A stretch of DNA of 64,000 nt, from assembly GCF_039544005.1 (NCBI RefSeq), contig NZ_BAABKV010000001.1, positions 4,836,001 through 4,900,000 of the forward strand, given 5' to 3'. This DNA comes from Kitasatospora paranensis (lineage in GTDB: Bacteria; Actinomycetota; Actinomycetes; Streptomycetales; Streptomycetaceae). Made by a program: the position numbers and the translations under genes. The notes under the pieces were generated by a model. It did not search any database and had not been told where the DNA came from. It worked only from the letters and a program-made list of their open reading frames with translations. This document shows, piece after piece, positions 9,259 through 18,314 of the stretch; the stretch's first letter is position 1; each line of letters opens with the position of its first letter.

Positions 9259-9960
9259 TCAGCGACGGCCCGCCACGGCCGGCTGCGGCTGCCGGACGGC
9301 CGCCGGCTGGGCCTCCCGGCCGCAGGCGTAGGCGAGCGGATTGACCAGCTCCTCGGCGTCCGGCAGCCAGCGGTTGATCGCGGACGGCGGCCGCGCCCAC
9401 TGCGCGAAGCCGAACGGGCCGATCCGGGACGGCGGGGCCACCACGAAGTCACCCTCGCCGCGGGCGACCAGATCCAGCCGTCCGGGTGCCCAGCCGAGCT
9501 TGCGCAGCATCTCGGGCAGCTTGGCCGCCACCCCCGGCAGCACCAGGAAGTGCAGGCGCCGGCCGGGGAGCCCCGCCGCCGCGGGGACGGCCACCACCGG
9601 GCCCAGCTGCAGACCCATCCGCTCCATCCGGGCCAGCGCGAGGCAGCCCGCGACCTCCGGTACGTCCAGCACGTCGAAGGCGCTGCCGGTGGGCAGCAGG
9701 ATCGAGGACGAGGGCTGCTCCGTCCACCAGCGGCGCACCACCCCGGGGCCGGCGCTCGCCCTGCGCCGCCAGTCGTCCTCCGCGGGGTGCGCGCCCGGCA
9801 GGGGGCAGCTCCGGTCGCCGCAGGAGCAGCGGGCGGGGCCGTCGCCGTCGATCAGCCGCGTCCCGGGGACGACCTCCCAGTGGCGGTCCTCCGCGTAACT
9901 GACGGCTTCGATGAGGAGCGGGGGCAGGCCCTGGTCACGGGCTCCTGGGGTGTTGTCCAC
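9259..9960 (-). CDS. bifunctional DNA primase/polymerase N-terminal-domain protein, stand-alone
   Basis: A 233-residue protein resembling the archaeo-eukaryotic primase-like 'Prim-Pol' N-terminal domain of actinobacterial proteins. Visible features are a Cys-rich segment CSCGDRSCPLPGAHP (about 45-60), RRWWTEQPSSSILLPTG (about 75-95), then FDVLDVPE. In active enzymes the last position carries a D-x-D metal motif; here the second acidic residue of that pair is replaced (DVP). No helicase domain follows, so replication activity is doubtful and a regulatory or structural role is possible. The GTG start at 9960 is divergent from the HTH/TPR regulator. Confidence 0.65.
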   Translation of the reverse strand: MDNTPGARDQGLPPLLIEAVSYAEDRHWEVVPGTRLIDGDGPARCSCGDRSCPLPGAHPAEDDWRRRASAGPGVVRRWWTEQPSSSILLPTGSAFDVLDVPEVAGCLALARMERMGLQLGPVVAVPAAAGLPGRRLHFLVLPGVAAKLPEMLRKLGWAPGRLDLVARGEGDFVVAPPSRIGPFGFAQWARPPSAINRWLPDAEELVNPLAYACGREAQPAAVRQPQPAVAGRR

Positions 9961-10276
9961 GGGCTGCTCAACTACGGTGCGTGAATGGGGTTACGGCCGG
10001 ACGGGGGTGGTCAGCGGCGTGTCCCGGATGTCACTCTCGAAGGTGAGCGGTAGCCCGGTCGGGCGCCTCGGTCGGGGGGCGGTAACGGGCGCAGTGGGGG
10101 CGCACAGGGGCATTCGCCAGGGCGCGCGGGGAGTGGATCCGTCACGCTGGGTATTCCGCTGGTGTCACCGGGTTCCGGCCGGGGGAGGGTCGTGCCCCCG
10201 CCCGCCCGGCGCACGCACCGAGCAGCAGAATCGTCGCCCCACGGTCAGGGCCGGGGGCGTTGGGGAGGCGAAGTAC
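9961..10276. promoter_or_regulatory. divergent intergenic region between primase-like gene and HTH/TPR regulator
   Basis: This 316-nt spacer separates two divergently read genes and so should hold both promoters. I see no convincing -35/-10 pair and no strong repeat. A GGAGG at 10264-10268 is the ribosome binding site of the regulator. Confidence 0.4.
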
Positions 10277-11652
10277 ATGGCCGCCAGACAACTCGTCGCA
10301 CGGGAGCCCAACGAGCGCTTGCAGCAGCTGATCCAGGAGGCGGGCTGCTCCAACGCGGGCCTCGCACGCCGGGTCAACCTCTGCGGCGCGGAACACGGTC
10401 TGGACCTGCGGTACGACAAGACCTCGGTCGCCCGGTGGCTGCGCGGTCAGCAGCCGCGCGGCCAGGCGCCGGCGGTGATCGCGGAGGCCCTCGGCCGCAA
10501 GCTCGGCCGCGGGGTGTCTGTGGACGAGATCGGCATGGCCGACGGCAAGGGCCTCAGTTCCTCCGTCGGGCTGCAGTTCGCACCGAACATCGCCGCCGCC
10601 CTGGAGCAGGTCTGCGAACTCTGGCGCAGCGACGTCGGGCGGCGCGACTTCCTGGCCGGCGCCTCGGTCGCCGCATCGGCGCTGGTCGAGCCCAGCCGGG
10701 ACTGGCTGATCACCCCGCCCGACCCGGTGGTGGCCCGGACGGGCCCCACCCGGGTCGGTCCGACGGACGTCGCCGCCGTCCGGGCCACCACGCAGATGCT
10801 GGTCGAGCTCGACCACCGCTTCGGCAGCGGGCACGTGCGCCCGGTGGTCGTGCACTACCTCAACAGCGTGGTGTCCGGCCTGCTGTCCGGCGGCTACCGG
10901 GACGAGACCGGCCGTCAGTTGTTCGCCGCAGTGGCCCGGCTGACCGAACTGGCCGGCTACATGGCGGTCGACACCGGCCAGCCCGGGCTGGCCCAGCGCT
11001 ACTACATCCAGGCGCTGCGGCTGGCCCAGGCCGCCGACGACCGGGGCTACGGGGGTACGTGCTGGCCGCGTCGATGAGCCACCTCGCCGCGACCCTCGGC
11101 AACCCGCGCGAGATCGCCCAGCTCGCCCGGGCGGCCCAGGAGGGCGCCCGGGCGGTCGCCACCCCGACCGCGATGGCGATGTTCTACGCCGCCGAGGCCC
11201 GCGGCCACGCCCTGCTGGGCGACGCCCGGTCCTGCGAGGCGGTCGCGGAGCGCGCGCAGGAGGCGATGGCCGGGCGCAACCCGGACGACGACCCGGACTG
11301 GATCGTCCACTTCGACGAGGCCTACCTCGCGGACGAGCTCGCGCACTGCCACCGGGATCTGGAGCAGGGCGCGAAGGCGGAGGCCTACGCCCGTACTGCG
11401 CTGGAACTCCACCCCGTGAGCCGTGTGCGCCGGCGGGCGGTCGACCTGGTGCTGCTGGCCACCGCGCAGCTGCAGCAGCGCGAGGTGGAGCGGGCCTGCG
11501 AGACGGGCACCCAGGCCGCGCGGCTGCTCAGTGGGCTGCGATCGAACCGTGGCGTGGAGTACCTGGACGACTTCCGGAGCAGGCTTGAGCCGTACCGGGA
11601 GCACCGGGTCGTCCGCGAGTTCCAGGCCCGGATGGCGGGTGAGGCGGCCTGA
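10277..11652 (+). CDS. HTH-TPR transcriptional regulator, NsdA-like architecture (frameshift near 11051-11055)
   Basis: Putative cytosolic regulator of about 458 residues. The N-terminus (1-80) is an XRE-like HTH region: NERLQQLIQEAGCSNAGLAR followed by KTSVARWLRGQQPRGQ. A linker contains DFLAGASVAASALVEP, and the C-terminal half is a tetratricopeptide-like helical array (YYIQALRLAQAADD, HRDLEQGAKAEAYARTALEL). This arrangement is common among streptomycete developmental and antibiotic regulators such as NsdA. The frame breaks at a five-G run (11051-11055); adding one G joins ADDRGYGG to YVLAASMSHLA. ATG at 10277 has GGAGG 8 nt upstream. The targets are unknown. Confidence 0.8.
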
Positions 11653-11813
11653 GGAGCGGCCCGGCTTCGTGAGGAGCAGGTGAGGATGGTCCTCCCTGCG
11701 TAGTCACCCGTACCGGTGACCGGGTAGCGTGGGCGTGCTATGCAGCGTTATCGAGGTCGTCGAGCAGTTGTGGTCCGCCGTCAGCGAGCGCGCGGCACAG
11801 GTGAGGAATCGCG

Positions 11814-12987
11814 TTGAGCCAGCGCCGCTCGTTCTCCCACTCCCATTCCAGCAATGACTTCAACCTGGACGATCTGTTCAGGCCGGAGCCGGGGCAGGAA
11901 CAGGGCCAGGCCGCGCCGCAGCCTGCCGCGCCCCAGATGCCGCCCCCGGCACCGCCGGTGCCGGGTCAGGGCGGCCCGGAGTACTGGGGTGCGGCGCCCG
12001 CCCCCAGGGGGCCCCGCCGGTCGCCGAGCACGCGCCGGAGACGCAGTACCTGCCGCCGTACCCGACCGCCGACCCCGCGGTCGGCGGCGGTGCGCCGCAG
12101 CAGATGCCCGGTCAGCCGACAGCGGGTCAGCCGGGTTATCCGGCCGGTCAGTCGTACGGCGGTCAGCAGACCTTCGGAGGCCAGCAGTCGTTCGGGGGGC
12201 AGCAGTCCTTCGGGGGCAGCAGTCCTTCGGCGGGCAGCAGCCGTATGCGGGCCAGCAGCCCCAGCAGTCCTACGGCGGTCAGCAGACCTTCGGCGGGCAG
12301 TCCTTCCCGGCCCCGCCTGCCGGGCCCGCGCACCCCGGTGCGGGGCAGGGCCGGGGCGGCTCCGGGCGCCCGTCCAACCGGATGGTCGTCGGCGGGGCGA
12401 TCGCCGGTGTCGCGGTGGTGGGCATCCTGGTCGCGGTGCTGATGAGCGGCGGCGACGACAAGCCCTCCGGGGCGAAGCCGCCGGCGACCGCCGCGTCGCA
12501 CGGTGCCACGGCGTCCGCCGCGGGCGGCACCGACCCCGCCGTGCAGGCGCAGGCGAGCGCACTCTCCGATCTGCTCGGCACGGCCAGCGCCAGCCGCCAG
12601 GCCGTGGTCGGCGCGGTGTCGGCGGTCACCGGCTGCCAGAACCTCCCGCAGTCGCAGGCGCAGCTGACCGACGCGGCCGGGCAGCGTCAGGCCCTGCTCA
12701 CCAAGCTGGCGGCGCTCAAGGTCGACAAGCTGCCGTCCGGCCCCGAGCTGGCCGGTCAGCTGCAGAAGGCCTGGCAGGCCTCGGCCACCGCGGACAGCGA
12801 GTACGCGGCCTGGGCGGGAGACCTGGTGGCCGGCTGCGACGCGGGCACGGCCAAGAACAACCAGCACTACAAGGACGGCACCGCGGCCAGCGGCACCGCG
12901 ACCGGGGCGAAGGAGAAGGCGTCCTCGCTCTGGAACGCGATCGCGGGCCAGAGCGGCCTGCCGACCAGGGGCAAGACCGACCTCTGA
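11814..12987 (+). CDS. Pro/Gln-rich single-pass membrane protein (two frameshifts, 12001-12005 and 12212-12216)
   Basis: Unrecognised protein with a long disordered cytoplasmic-side region rich in Pro and Gln, including QQSFGGQQ/QQTFGG repeats (about residues 100-160). One transmembrane helix follows (MVVGGAIAGVAVVGILVAVL), then an extracytoplasmic helical domain of about 180 residues with two Cys (TGCQNLP, AGCDAG) that could form a disulfide. Two base losses break the frame: in five C at 12001-12005 and in five G at 12212-12216 inside the repeats. The TTG start at 11814 is preceded by GAGG and is tentative. It is closed by a strong terminator. Function is unknown; the layout resembles streptomycete envelope-associated proteins. 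Confidence 0.65.
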
Positions 12988-12993
12988 CCGACG

Positions 12994-13044
12994 CACGCCG
13001 AAGGGGGCGGCCCGGGATCGCCCCGGGCCGCCCCCTTCGGCGTG
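12994..13044. terminator. bidirectional intrinsic terminator, 23-bp perfect stem
   Basis: A perfect 23-bp inverted repeat (12994-13016 and 13022-13044) with a 5-nt loop. It starts 7 nt after the Gln-rich gene and ends 10 nt before the 3' end of the convergent ABC binding-protein gene. Placement between two gene ends and the length of the stem make a bidirectional terminator very likely despite the lack of a T-run. Confidence 0.9.
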
Positions 13045-13053
13045 GGCGGTGGG

Positions 13054-14364
13054 TCACGCCGGGGGCTTGCCCCCGGCCAGCACCCAGCGGACGTCCACGA
13101 AGCCCTGCTGCTGGTCGACCAGCCGGCCGCCGCGGACCTGCTGGAAGGTCACCGAGGTGTTGACCAGGCGCGGGGAGTCCGCGCTGGGCAGCATGCTGGT
13201 CATGCCCCAGTTCAGCGGGGGTGTCGCGCCGTTCGTCTCGATCGGGTCGCCGCTGTCCAGCACGGTGCGCAGCGTCTTGGCGGTGAGCGGCTTGGCCGCG
13301 TCGACGCGCTTCGCTGCGGCCCGGAACACCTCGTACGCGACCCAGGTGGTCTGCACGCCGGGGTCGGCGACGTCGATCGCGACGCCGTTGCCGTAGGTCT
13401 TCACGGTGTCCCGCAGCGCGTCCCAGACCGGCGAGGACTCGGGCGGGAACCAGCCGGTGGCGTACGCGCCGCCGAGCGGGCCGCTGTCACCGCCGGTGGC
13501 GTCCACCACGGACTGCTGGAAGCTGCCGACGACCGAGGCCAGCGCGGTGTGCTTGGGGTTCAGCCGGCGCAGCGGGTCGAGCAGGTTGGCGGTCGGCTCG
13601 GCGCCGAGGGCGACGGTGACGCAGTTCCCGCTGCGGTCGTCGCCGACGGCCTGCCGGGCGATCGGGGTGTAGTCGTTCGACCGCTCCGGGGCCTTCACGT
13701 CGGTCAGCCGGATGCCGGCGGGGCGCAGCGCGGCGTCCAGGAAGCCGACCATGGTGTCGCCGGCCCGGGTGTCCGGCCGCACCAGCGCGACGTTCTTGCA
13801 GCCCGCCGCCACCAGCTGCCGCCCGCTGCCCGCGATCAGCGCGGGCGTCCCGCCGGCGACCGGGTAGGAGAGCGGGCTGGAGAACTCGGGCGTGGAGAGG
13901 CCGTAGCCGCCCAGGTACGGGATGCCGGCCGCCTCCAGGGTGGGGATGAACGTGCTGCCGTACTGGCTGTACGAGCCGATCACCGCCACCGCCTTGGCGT
14001 CCACCGCCTGCCGGGTGCAGGCCGCGGCACCCTCGGCGGTGTTGTGCTCGTTGCAGGTGAGGACGCGCAGCTGCCGGCCGTGCAGGCCGCCCTTGGCGTT
14101 GATGTCCCGGCCGACGGCGTCGGCGAGGGCGGTCATGCCCGGCCGGTCGGTGGACCCGGTGCCGGACGGGGCCCAGGTCATCACGGTCAGGTCGCCGGCG
14201 GCGGAGGCGGCGTCGGCGGGGCCGCCGCAGGCGGAGGTCGCCAGCAGGGCGGGTGCGAGGGCCGCGGCGGTGGCGAGGGCGGCTGCTCTGCGGCGGAGGC
14301 CTGGGCGGTCGGTGATCCGTCGGCTGGTGGGCTGATGGTCGTCGGGCGATCCGTTCCGCCTCAT
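13054..14364 (-). CDS. ABC transporter substrate-binding lipoprotein, branched-chain amino acid (type 1 periplasmic) family
   Basis: A 436-residue secreted lipoprotein. The N-terminus has basic residues (RRITDRPGLRRR), a hydrophobic core and a lipobox ending LLATSAC, so the mature protein would be lipid-anchored at Cys near residue 45. The body fits the LivJ-like Leu/Ile/Val-binding fold (GRDINAKGGLHGRQL, AVIGSYSQYGS, FFP-type WFPPESS). No permease or ATPase genes are adjacent, so this is an orphan binding protein and its ligand is unknown. The second in-frame ATG (14364) was chosen because GGAGGGG lies upstream and the signal peptide then has normal length. Confidence 0.85.
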   Translation of the reverse strand: MRRNGSPDDHQPTSRRITDRPGLRRRAAALATAAALAPALLATSACGGPADAASAAGDLTVMTWAPSGTGSTDRPGMTALADAVGRDINAKGGLHGRQLRVLTCNEHNTAEGAAACTRQAVDAKAVAVIGSYSQYGSTFIPTLEAAGIPYLGGYGLSTPEFSSPLSYPVAGGTPALIAGSGRQLVAAGCKNVALVRPDTRAGDTMVGFLDAALRPAGIRLTDVKAPERSNDYTPIARQAVGDDRSGNCVTVALGAEPTANLLDPLRRLNPKHTALASVVGSFQQSVVDATGGDSGPLGGAYATGWFPPESSPVWDALRDTVKTYGNGVAIDVADPGVQTTWVAYEVFRAAAKRVDAAKPLTAKTLRTVLDSGDPIETNGATPPLNWGMTSMLPSADSPRLVNTSVTFQQVRGGRLVDQQQGFVDVRWVLAGGKPPA

Positions 14365-14537
14365 GATGATCTGTCCCCTCCCCGGGTCGCGGCCGGGATT
14401 TTCGGCCGAATTCAAGCCTTGACCTGGCCGGGCAAGCAGAGAGGGACGAAAAGCGAACGACGGCCAAACGGGGGTGGAACACCGAGGGGTGACGCGTGTA
14501 GAGCGCCGGTTCCGGGGGCACGTACGATCGATGCACG

Positions 14538-15056
14538 ATGTCCGACACCACAGATTCTTCGTATCGGTCCGCCAACACCTCTTCTCGTAGCGGCCGTCGC
14601 TCCAGCACCATGGGCGGCATGCCGCTCAACGATCTCCCCTGGTGGCGCTGGCGGGCCCGGATCCGCTCGGCGCTGCACATGCTCTCCGACCCGGGCTTCC
14701 AGCAGCACGCATGGCTGGCCGGCCAGAACGGCTACGGCGACGTCACCGACGCCGTCTACCGCCTGGTCGAGGACACCTGGCTGGACCGCTGGTCCGCCGA
14801 GAAGTACGTCGGCACGATCGTCCGCGACGCGGCCGAGGCCGCCGCGGTCGACGCCGCCGTGCTGCGGGTGCTGCGGGTGCTGCACCAGGTCGGTGCGGAC
14901 GCCCCGGCAGGCGCGTACCTCGGGCACGCCGGCTGGCCGGAGGCCGTCCGGGCCGCCCGCGAGGCGCACGTCCTGCTGGCCGTCAACGACGGCGAGGACC
15001 CGGACACCCCGCCGCGCAGCCTGGAGATCCTCCGCATCCTCACCCAGGCCGCCTAG
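14538..15056 (+). CDS. conserved streptomycete protein, SCO4402-like
   Basis: A 172-residue protein without signal peptide or membrane helix. An Ser/Thr-rich N-terminus (1-28) precedes a helical domain with LNDLPWWRWRARIRSALHML, EDTWLDRWSAEKYVGTIV and a C-terminal SLEILRILTQAA. It resembles the family named after S. coelicolor SCO4402, which is likewise found just upstream of purU. The function is unknown. ATG at 14538; it is divergent from the lipoprotein gene. Confidence 0.65.
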   Translation: MSDTTDSSYRSANTSSRSGRRSSTMGGMPLNDLPWWRWRARIRSALHMLSDPGFQQHAWLAGQNGYGDVTDAVYRLVEDTWLDRWSAEKYVGTIVRDAAEAAAVDAAVLRVLRVLHQVGADAPAGAYLGHAGWPEAVRAAREAHVLLAVNDGEDPDTPPRSLEILRILTQAA

Positions 15057-15171
15057 GGCTTGTCCGACGCCTCGGACGGACGCCGTCCCGCAGTGCGGGC
15101 GGCGCCGCCCCGGGTGTCCGGGATGTGACACGCTGGGTCGTCGTGTCGTGAACCAGTGAAGGAACCCAGCC

Positions 15172-16038
15172 GTGGCAGAGACTCCGGGCAGCGCACAGTA
15201 CGTCCTCACGCTCTCCTGCCCGGACAAGCAGGGGATCGTGCACGCGGTGTCCAGCTACCTCTTCATGACCGGCTGCAACATCCTGGACAGCCAGCAGTTC
15301 GGCGACGCCGACAGCGGGCTCTTCTTCATGCGGGTGCACTTCTCGGCCGAGGAACCGGTCACCGTGGAGAAGCTCCGGGCGAGCTTCGCCGCGGTCGGCG
15401 CGTCCTTCCACATGGACTGGCGGATCGACCCGACGGCCGAGCGGATGCGCATCGTCCTGATGGTGTCGAAGTTCGGCCACTGCCTGAACGACCTGCTCTT
15501 CCGCACCCGGATCGGCGCCCTTCCGGTGGAGATCGCCGCCGTGGTCTCCAACCACACCGACTTCCGCGAGCTCACCGAGTCGTACGGGATCCCCTTCCAC
15601 CACATCCCGGTGACCCGGGACACCAAGGCGCAGGCCGAGCAGCAGGTGCTGGACCTGGTCGCCGAGGAACGCGTCGACCTGGTCGTGCTGGCCCGCTACA
15701 TGCAGGTGCTCTCGGACGACCTCTGTAAGGCGCTGTCCGGCCGCGTGATCAACATCCACCACTCGTTCCTGCCGAGCTTCAAGGGCGCGAAGCCGTACCA
15801 CCAGGCGCACGCCCGCGGCGTCAAGCTGATCGGCGCCACCGCCCACTACGTGACGGCCGACCTCGACGAGGGCCCGATCATCGAGCAGGAGGTCGCCCGG
15901 GTGACCCACGACGTCACCCCCGACCAGCTGGTCGCGCTCGGCCGCGACGTCGAGTGCCAGGCGCTGGCCCGTGCGGTCAAGTGGCACAGCGAGCGCCGGG
16001 TGCTGCTCAACGGAAGCCGGACGGTCGTCTTCACCTGA
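15172..16038 (+). CDS. purU: formyltetrahydrofolate deformylase
   Basis: Hydrolyses 10-formyltetrahydrofolate to formate and tetrahydrofolate, balancing one-carbon pools and supplying formate for purine synthesis. It has 288 residues, normal for PurU. An N-terminal ACT domain (about 8-85: VLTLSCPDKQGIVHAVSSYL) is followed by a formyltransferase fold. The active-site segment HHSFLPSFKGAKPYHQA contains the catalytic His, and the Asp lies in ADLDEGPII. The GTG start at 15172 follows GAAGGAACCC. It appears monocistronic, with the sigma/anti-sigma pair convergent to it. Confidence 0.95.
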   Translation: MAETPGSAQYVLTLSCPDKQGIVHAVSSYLFMTGCNILDSQQFGDADSGLFFMRVHFSAEEPVTVEKLRASFAAVGASFHMDWRIDPTAERMRIVLMVSKFGHCLNDLLFRTRIGALPVEIAAVVSNHTDFRELTESYGIPFHHIPVTRDTKAQAEQQVLDLVAEERVDLVVLARYMQVLSDDLCKALSGRVINIHHSFLPSFKGAKPYHQAHARGVKLIGATAHYVTADLDEGPIIEQEVARVTHDVTPDQLVALGRDVECQALARAVKWHSERRVLLNGSRTVVFT

Positions 16039-16092
16039 GACCGGGCACGCCGCCCGGCCCCGTGCCGTCCGCCGCTCAGGGCCGTCCGCAGC

Positions 16093-17208
16093 TCAGGGCC
16101 GGGACAGCATCGGCAGTGCCCGCAGCACCTCGTCGACCGCGGAGCGGTCGCCGTCGCAGCCGAGCGGCAGCCGCCCGGGCTCCCGGTGGGCCGCCGCCAG
16201 GTAGCAGAACTCCAGTCCGTCCACGACCATTTCGGCCACCGTGTCGGTGCCCTCCGGCGGCGCCGCCGGATCGTCGAGCGGAATCAGCCACTCGCCGGCC
16301 GCCGGGCCGTCGATGACCAGCCGCAGGCTGCGGCCCCGCGCGCGGCCGCCCGCGCCGACCGGTGCGGGGCTGCGCAGGGCGGCCAGCAGGTGCGGGAGCA
16401 TCCGGGCGGCGAGGTCGATCAGCCGGTGCAGGTGCTGCGGGGCCGGCGGCGGGTAGGGGTAGGCGACCGCGCGCGCGATGTCGTCGCCGTGGATCCAGCA
16501 CTCGAAGGCGCGGTCCAGGAAGGCGTCCCGCAGCGGCAGTACGGCGAAGCCGTAGTCCACCGGGGCGGTGCCGTCGCCGCCGAGCGCGGCGGCCCGCAGC
16601 AGGGCGTGGCTCTGGCCGCGCCAGCGGGCCCGGATCTGGTCCGGATCGTCGCCGCCGACCGTGCGGAGCATGGCTCCGGTGCGTTCCAGCACCCCGGCGG
16701 GGCGGCCCCGTCCGGGCACCCGCGGGAGGCCGTCCGTCGGCGGTGCGCCGTCGGCGAGCGGGTCGGCCAGCCCGAGCGCGGGGGAGAGGTAGCCGTCGAC
16801 CGCGGCGAGGTGGCAGAGCACCTCGGCCGGGCGCCAGTGCTGCACCCCGCCGTGCCAGGGCAGTTCGGCGACCTCCTGCCACTCGTCGGGGCCGAGGTCG
16901 CACAGCAGGGCGTCCAGCCGGGCGCTCTCCGCCGCGTACGGGGCGGCCCAGGGCGGTATCGGCAACTCGGCGGGGCGCCGGGCGAGGCAGTGGTCGAGGA
17001 CCTGCTGGCGCAGCGTGCCGGAGAGGTCGAGCGCCTCGTCGGCGGCGAGTTCGGCCGCGGCACCGCTGAGCCGGGCGGCCTCCTCGGCGCATCCGGGGCA
17101 CCCGGCCAGGTGGAGGGCGACCTCGGCCGCCTCCGGGCGCGGGCAGGCACCGAGCGCCCACGCACCCAGCAGGGAGCGGAGCGCCTCGTGCCGCCCGTCG
17201 GCCGTCAC
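16093..17208 (-). CDS. zinc-finger anti-sigma factor fused to maleylpyruvate isomerase-like (MDMPI) domain
   Basis: A 371-residue soluble protein. The N-terminus (1-75) is a ZAS-type anti-sigma domain with motif HLAGCPGC (H-x3-C-x2-C), which in family members binds zinc and the cognate ECF sigma. From about residue 85 the protein resembles the mycothiol-dependent maleylpyruvate isomerase/DinB fold (LDALLCDLGPDEW, WRPAEVLCHLAAVDGYL, FECWIHGDDIARAV), with a C-terminal MDMPI-like domain. No transmembrane helix is present, so sensing would be cytosolic. The GTG start overlaps the sigma stop in a GTGA, implying translational coupling and near 1:1 synthesis. Sensing a thiol or redox state is my inference. 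Confidence 0.8.
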   Translation of the reverse strand: MTADGRHEALRSLLGAWALGACPRPEAAEVALHLAGCPGCAEEAARLSGAAAELAADEALDLSGTLRQQVLDHCLARRPAELPIPPWAAPYAAESARLDALLCDLGPDEWQEVAELPWHGGVQHWRPAEVLCHLAAVDGYLSPALGLADPLADGAPPTDGLPRVPGRGRPAGVLERTGAMLRTVGGDDPDQIRARWRGQSHALLRAAALGGDGTAPVDYGFAVLPLRDAFLDRAFECWIHGDDIARAVAYPYPPPAPQHLHRLIDLAARMLPHLLAALRSPAPVGAGGRARGRSLRLVIDGPAAGEWLIPLDDPAAPPEGTDTVAEMVVDGLEFCYLAAAHREPGRLPLGCDGDRSAVDEVLRALPMLSRP

Positions 17209-17759
17209 GGCGCGGGCCGTCCGGGGCCGGTGGCGGCCATGGTGTCCGGACAGCCGTGCGGGTGGTCGCCCGCCAGTTCGGTGGCGACCAGGTGCAGGCC
17301 CAGCCGCATCCGGTGTTTGGCGGTGTGTTCGCTGATGCCGAGCCGGCGGGCGGTGTCCCGGTAGCTCGCGTCCTCCGGCCGGCCGGTGCCGAGGGTGTCG
17401 ATGGTGTCGCGCAGCGGTTCGGGCAGGGTCGCGACGATGTGGTGCGCCCGGGCTCCGGCGGCCCGTTCGGCCAGTTCCCGTCCGTCGCCGTAGCGGTGGC
17501 GCAGCCGCTCGACGGCGCGGCGGTGGGTGAGGGCGCCGAGCCAGGCGCGCAGCGTGCCCTCGTCGGGGCGGTAGGCCGCGGGAGTGGTCCACAGGTGGGC
17601 GAAGACCTCGCGGGTGAGCTGTTCGGCGGCGTCCTGGTCGTCGAGGATCCGCCAGGCGAGGCCGTGCACGAGTGGTGCGAAGCGGTCGTACAGCTCGCCG
17701 AGGGCGGCCTCCTCGCCGCGGGCGAGGCGCTGTTGAAGTCGCGCGTCGGGCGTGCTCAT
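17205..17759 (-). CDS. ECF-family RNA polymerase sigma factor
   Basis: A 184-residue extracytoplasmic-function sigma factor. Region 2 spans about 20-85 (LYDRFAPLVHGLAWRILDDQ, WLGALTHRRAVERLRHRYGD), and region 4 about 105-160 with HTH DTARRLGISEHTAKHRMRLG. Its stop overlaps the GTG of the zinc-finger anti-sigma by 4 nt. The pair is thus an operon with built-in negative control; autoregulation is expected for such pairs but no promoter motif was identified upstream of 17759. ATG at 17759. Confidence 0.9.
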   Translation of the reverse strand: MSTPDARLQQRLARGEEAALGELYDRFAPLVHGLAWRILDDQDAAEQLTREVFAHLWTTPAAYRPDEGTLRAWLGALTHRRAVERLRHRYGDGRELAERAAGARAHHIVATLPEPLRDTIDTLGTGRPEDASYRDTARRLGISEHTAKHRMRLGLHLVATELAGDHPHGCPDTMAATGPGRPAP

Positions 17760-18314
17760 GGCCCCTCCCTGGTGCCCCGGGCCGTGCTTCGAACCACCGT
17801 AGCGGGACGGCTTTCCCGGCCGTGCGGATTGTGCGAAGAAGGGAACACGGAGTTTCGGGGCGTCAGATCCTGGGGCGGCCTGTACCCCGCGGGGGCGGCC
17901 CGAGTTGTGCCGGAACGGGTGGTTCGCTCGTGGCGGTCACGCCATTCGGGTGTCGTGGCGGTACCGTCGTTGTGCTCGTGCACACGCCCCGCCCGGCCGG
18001 CGTTCACCGGTACGAAGCCCGTCAGGGTGAGCGGGACAGTATGCACCGGGCTGTCCCCCGATCGCTGGAATATGCCCGAAGCGCTTGCAGCGGCCCCTGG
18101 GCCGTCTCATCCTGAGGCGTATTCGTGTCGAAGCCATGGGTGGTCCGGCCAGGCGCACCGGCCGTGCGCGGTCGACCGACCGGCTTGATGAGGAGCGACC
18201 GGAAGCAGGGAACGCGGACGCTGCGGGCTCTGCTCCCGGTCACTCGAAAGTCCCTGACGCCCGGGCGGGTGTCAGGGGATGGGTGGCCGAATACCGAGTG
18301 CGGGTGGTGGAGCG
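17760..18314. promoter_or_regulatory. divergent intergenic region, 555 nt, upstream of sigma and HATPase genes
   Basis: No convincing gene is visible. Several short frames are open but have no recognisable motif or ribosome binding site. The region must carry the promoter of the ECF sigma operon (left) and that of the HATPase regulator (right). An AT-richer patch at 18060-18080 and GATGAGGAG at 18187-18195 stand out weakly. Confidence 0.4.

Noticed and set aside
13042-15159. A plus-strand open frame of 705 codons opposite the ABC binding-protein gene
   Set aside because: It is antisense to a clear lipoprotein gene and starts inside the bidirectional terminator. No motif was found.
17209-17592. 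A longer version of the zinc-finger anti-sigma extending into the sigma gene
   Set aside because: The extra residues are a frame shadow of the sigma factor, and the GTGA overlap at 17205-17208 gives the natural start.
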